Positions 63,212 to 64,000 of a stretch of DNA of 64,000 bases are shown piece after piece. Under the pieces are notes generated by a model. The model made no database searches. It was not told the origin of the DNA and worked only from the letters and a program-made list of their open reading frames with translations. The stretch covers positions 310,001 through 374,000 of the forward strand of contig CAWHZD010000006.1 of the NCBI GenBank assembly GCA_963833745.1, written 5' to 3'. Made by a program: the position numbers and the translations under genes. Within the stretch, counting starts at the first letter, position 1, and each line of letters begins with the position of its first letter. The DNA comes from AP-15 sp963833745 (lineage in GTDB: Bacteria > Pseudomonadota > Alphaproteobacteria > ATCC43930 > CGMCC-115725).

Positions 63212-64000
63212 ATGGCCAAGCAAGATTATTACGAAGTTCTCGGCGTCTCGCGTTCCGCCGGCGCTGATGACCTCAAGAAGGCCTATCGCAAGCTTGCGAT
63301 GCAGTATCACCCGGACCGCAATGCCGGGGACAAGAGCGCCGAACAAAAATTCAAAGACATCAATGAAGCTTACGACGTCCTCAAGGACGATCAAAAGCGC
63401 GCTGCCTATGATCGGTTCGGCCATGCCGCGTTCGAACAGGGCGGCGGACGCGGACCCGGCGATTTCGGCGTTGGCGGCGGGTTTGCCGACATCTTCGACG
63501 AGATGTTCGGCGAGTTCATGAGCAACGGCAGGCGCGGCCAAGCGGGGCCGAGCCGCGGCAGCGATCTGCGCTACAATCTGGAAATCACGCTCGAGGAGAG
63601 CTTTCGCGGCAAGCAGACGACGATCCGCGTCCCTAACCTCGTGGCCTGCGACCAGTGCCACGGCAGTGGCGCGGAGGCGGGCTCGAAACCGGTTTCTTGT
63701 CCGACCTGCCACGGCCGCGGGCGCGTCCGGGCCCAGCAAGGCTTCTTCACGATCGAACGCCCCTGCGCTGCCTGCCAGGGGGCCGGCCGGGTCATCGAAA
63801 AGCCGTGCCGGGCGTGTGCCGGACAAGGCCGCGCGCGGCGCGAAAAAACGCTGTCGGTCAATATTCCGTCCGGGGTCGAAGACGGCATCCGCATTCGCCT
63901 CGCCGGCGAAGGCGAGGTCGGGGTGCGCGGTGCTGCCACCGGCGACCTCTATATTTTCGTTACCGTGGCCGCGCATCCGATCTTTCAGCGCGACGGCGCC
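63212..64000 (+). CDS. dnaJ: chaperone DnaJ, 3' end beyond the window
   Basis: The co-chaperone that stimulates DnaK ATPase. The J domain (residues about 1-70, AKQDYYEVLGVSRSAGADDLKKAYRKLAMQYHPDRNAGDKS) has the HPD motif. A Gly/Phe-rich region (GRGPGDFGVGGGFADIFDEMF) follows, then four zinc-binding CxxCxGxG motifs (CDQCHGSG, CPTCHGRG, CAACQGAG, CRACAGQG). The reading is cut in the C-terminal domain at PIFQRDGA. ATG 63212 lies 99 bases after dnaK, behind the hairpin. Confidence 0.96.
   Translation, partial: MAKQDYYEVLGVSRSAGADDLKKAYRKLAMQYHPDRNAGDKSAEQKFKDINEAYDVLKDDQKRAAYDRFGHAAFEQGGGRGPGDFGVGGGFADIFDEMFGEFMSNGRRGQAGPSRGSDLRYNLEITLEESFRGKQTTIRVPNLVACDQCHGSGAEAGSKPVSCPTCHGRGRVRAQQGFFTIERPCAACQGAGRVIEKPCRACAGQGRARREKTLSVNIPSGVEDGIRIRLAGEGEVGVRGAATGDLYIFVTVAAHPIFQRDGA

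Overview
The window is GC-rich (roughly two thirds G+C by eye), densely coded DNA of an alphaproteobacterium. The housekeeping blocks (metG/holB/tmk/dacA/rlpA/mltB at the left end, hrcA-grpE-dnaK-dnaJ at the right end), the intergenic palindromic repeats of the CGTCATTCCCGCGAAAGCGGG and CGTCATTGCGAGGAG kinds, and IS110/IS256 elements fit a soil or environmental Rhodospirillales- or Hyphomicrobiales-like genome. No closer placement can be made from sequence reading alone.

Layout. 1-5504 (minus): a cell-wall and DNA-replication operon in the order mltB, rlpA, dacA, tmk, holB, metG (only its first codons). 5735-10417 (plus): an oxidative catabolism cluster with a LigB-type extradiol dioxygenase (interrupted by TAA), two ferritin-like putative diiron proteins each followed by a small 2[4Fe-4S] ferredoxin, and an amidohydrolase. 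10567-14057: a secreted double-ABM-domain protein, a nucleotide-sugar dehydrogenase and a luciferase-like oxidoreductase. 14058-16195: a small accessory island with a decayed HAF-repeat gene, two tiny coupled genes (one frameshifted) and a carph-isopro/P63C protein; it abuts an amidase that has lost its 5' part. 17311-22418: HIT protein, DUF2325 protein, a solitary ModA-like binding protein and a solitary molybdopterin-binding xanthine-dehydrogenase-type large subunit. 22550-25379: two convergent IS110-family transposases lying between inverted copies of a palindromic repeat. 25465-30871: three aldehyde dehydrogenases (the first frameshifted) and a ModE-type HTH protein. 31258-42280: a DUF364 protein, three paralogous FMN-dependent alpha-hydroxy-acid dehydrogenases and two paralogous MFS transporters. 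Between the first and second dehydrogenase lie a decayed lipoprotein gene with a G10 tract, an IS256 element with a 9-bp target duplication, and a Phd antitoxin next to a deleted PIN toxin. 42481-54603: mixed genes (DUF1194, TetR plus MFS pair, ornithine/lysine decarboxylase, pncC, an intact PIN/Phd pair, two glycosyltransferase-like genes, a frameshifted radical SAM gene, an ACMSD-type amidohydrolase, a frameshifted GrdB-family gene, a DUF6134 gene). 54802-64000: a fold-type II PLP protein, a tRNA-Leu(UAA) gene split by a group I intron, cinA N-terminal domain gene, map, a secreted protein, and the heat-shock run hrcA, grpE, dnaK, dnaJ (cut by the window end).

Themes. The middle of the window is a catabolic region: dioxygenase, diiron proteins, amidohydrolases, aldehyde and hydroxy-acid dehydrogenases and MFS carriers would suit uptake and oxidation of aromatic or carboxylic substrates. 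A second theme is molybdenum: ModA-like, ModE-like, molybdopterin enzyme, DUF2325 and DUF364 genes lie within about 15 kb but without ModB/ModC. A third is decay: about ten genes are frameshifted, truncated or interrupted, all outside the housekeeping blocks. Part of this could be uncorrected single-base assembly error, because several cases are one base in a short C or G run.

The most notable single feature is the intron-containing tRNA-Leu(UAA) at 56339-56637, with the intron at the same anticodon position as the classic cyanobacterial/plastid group I intron.
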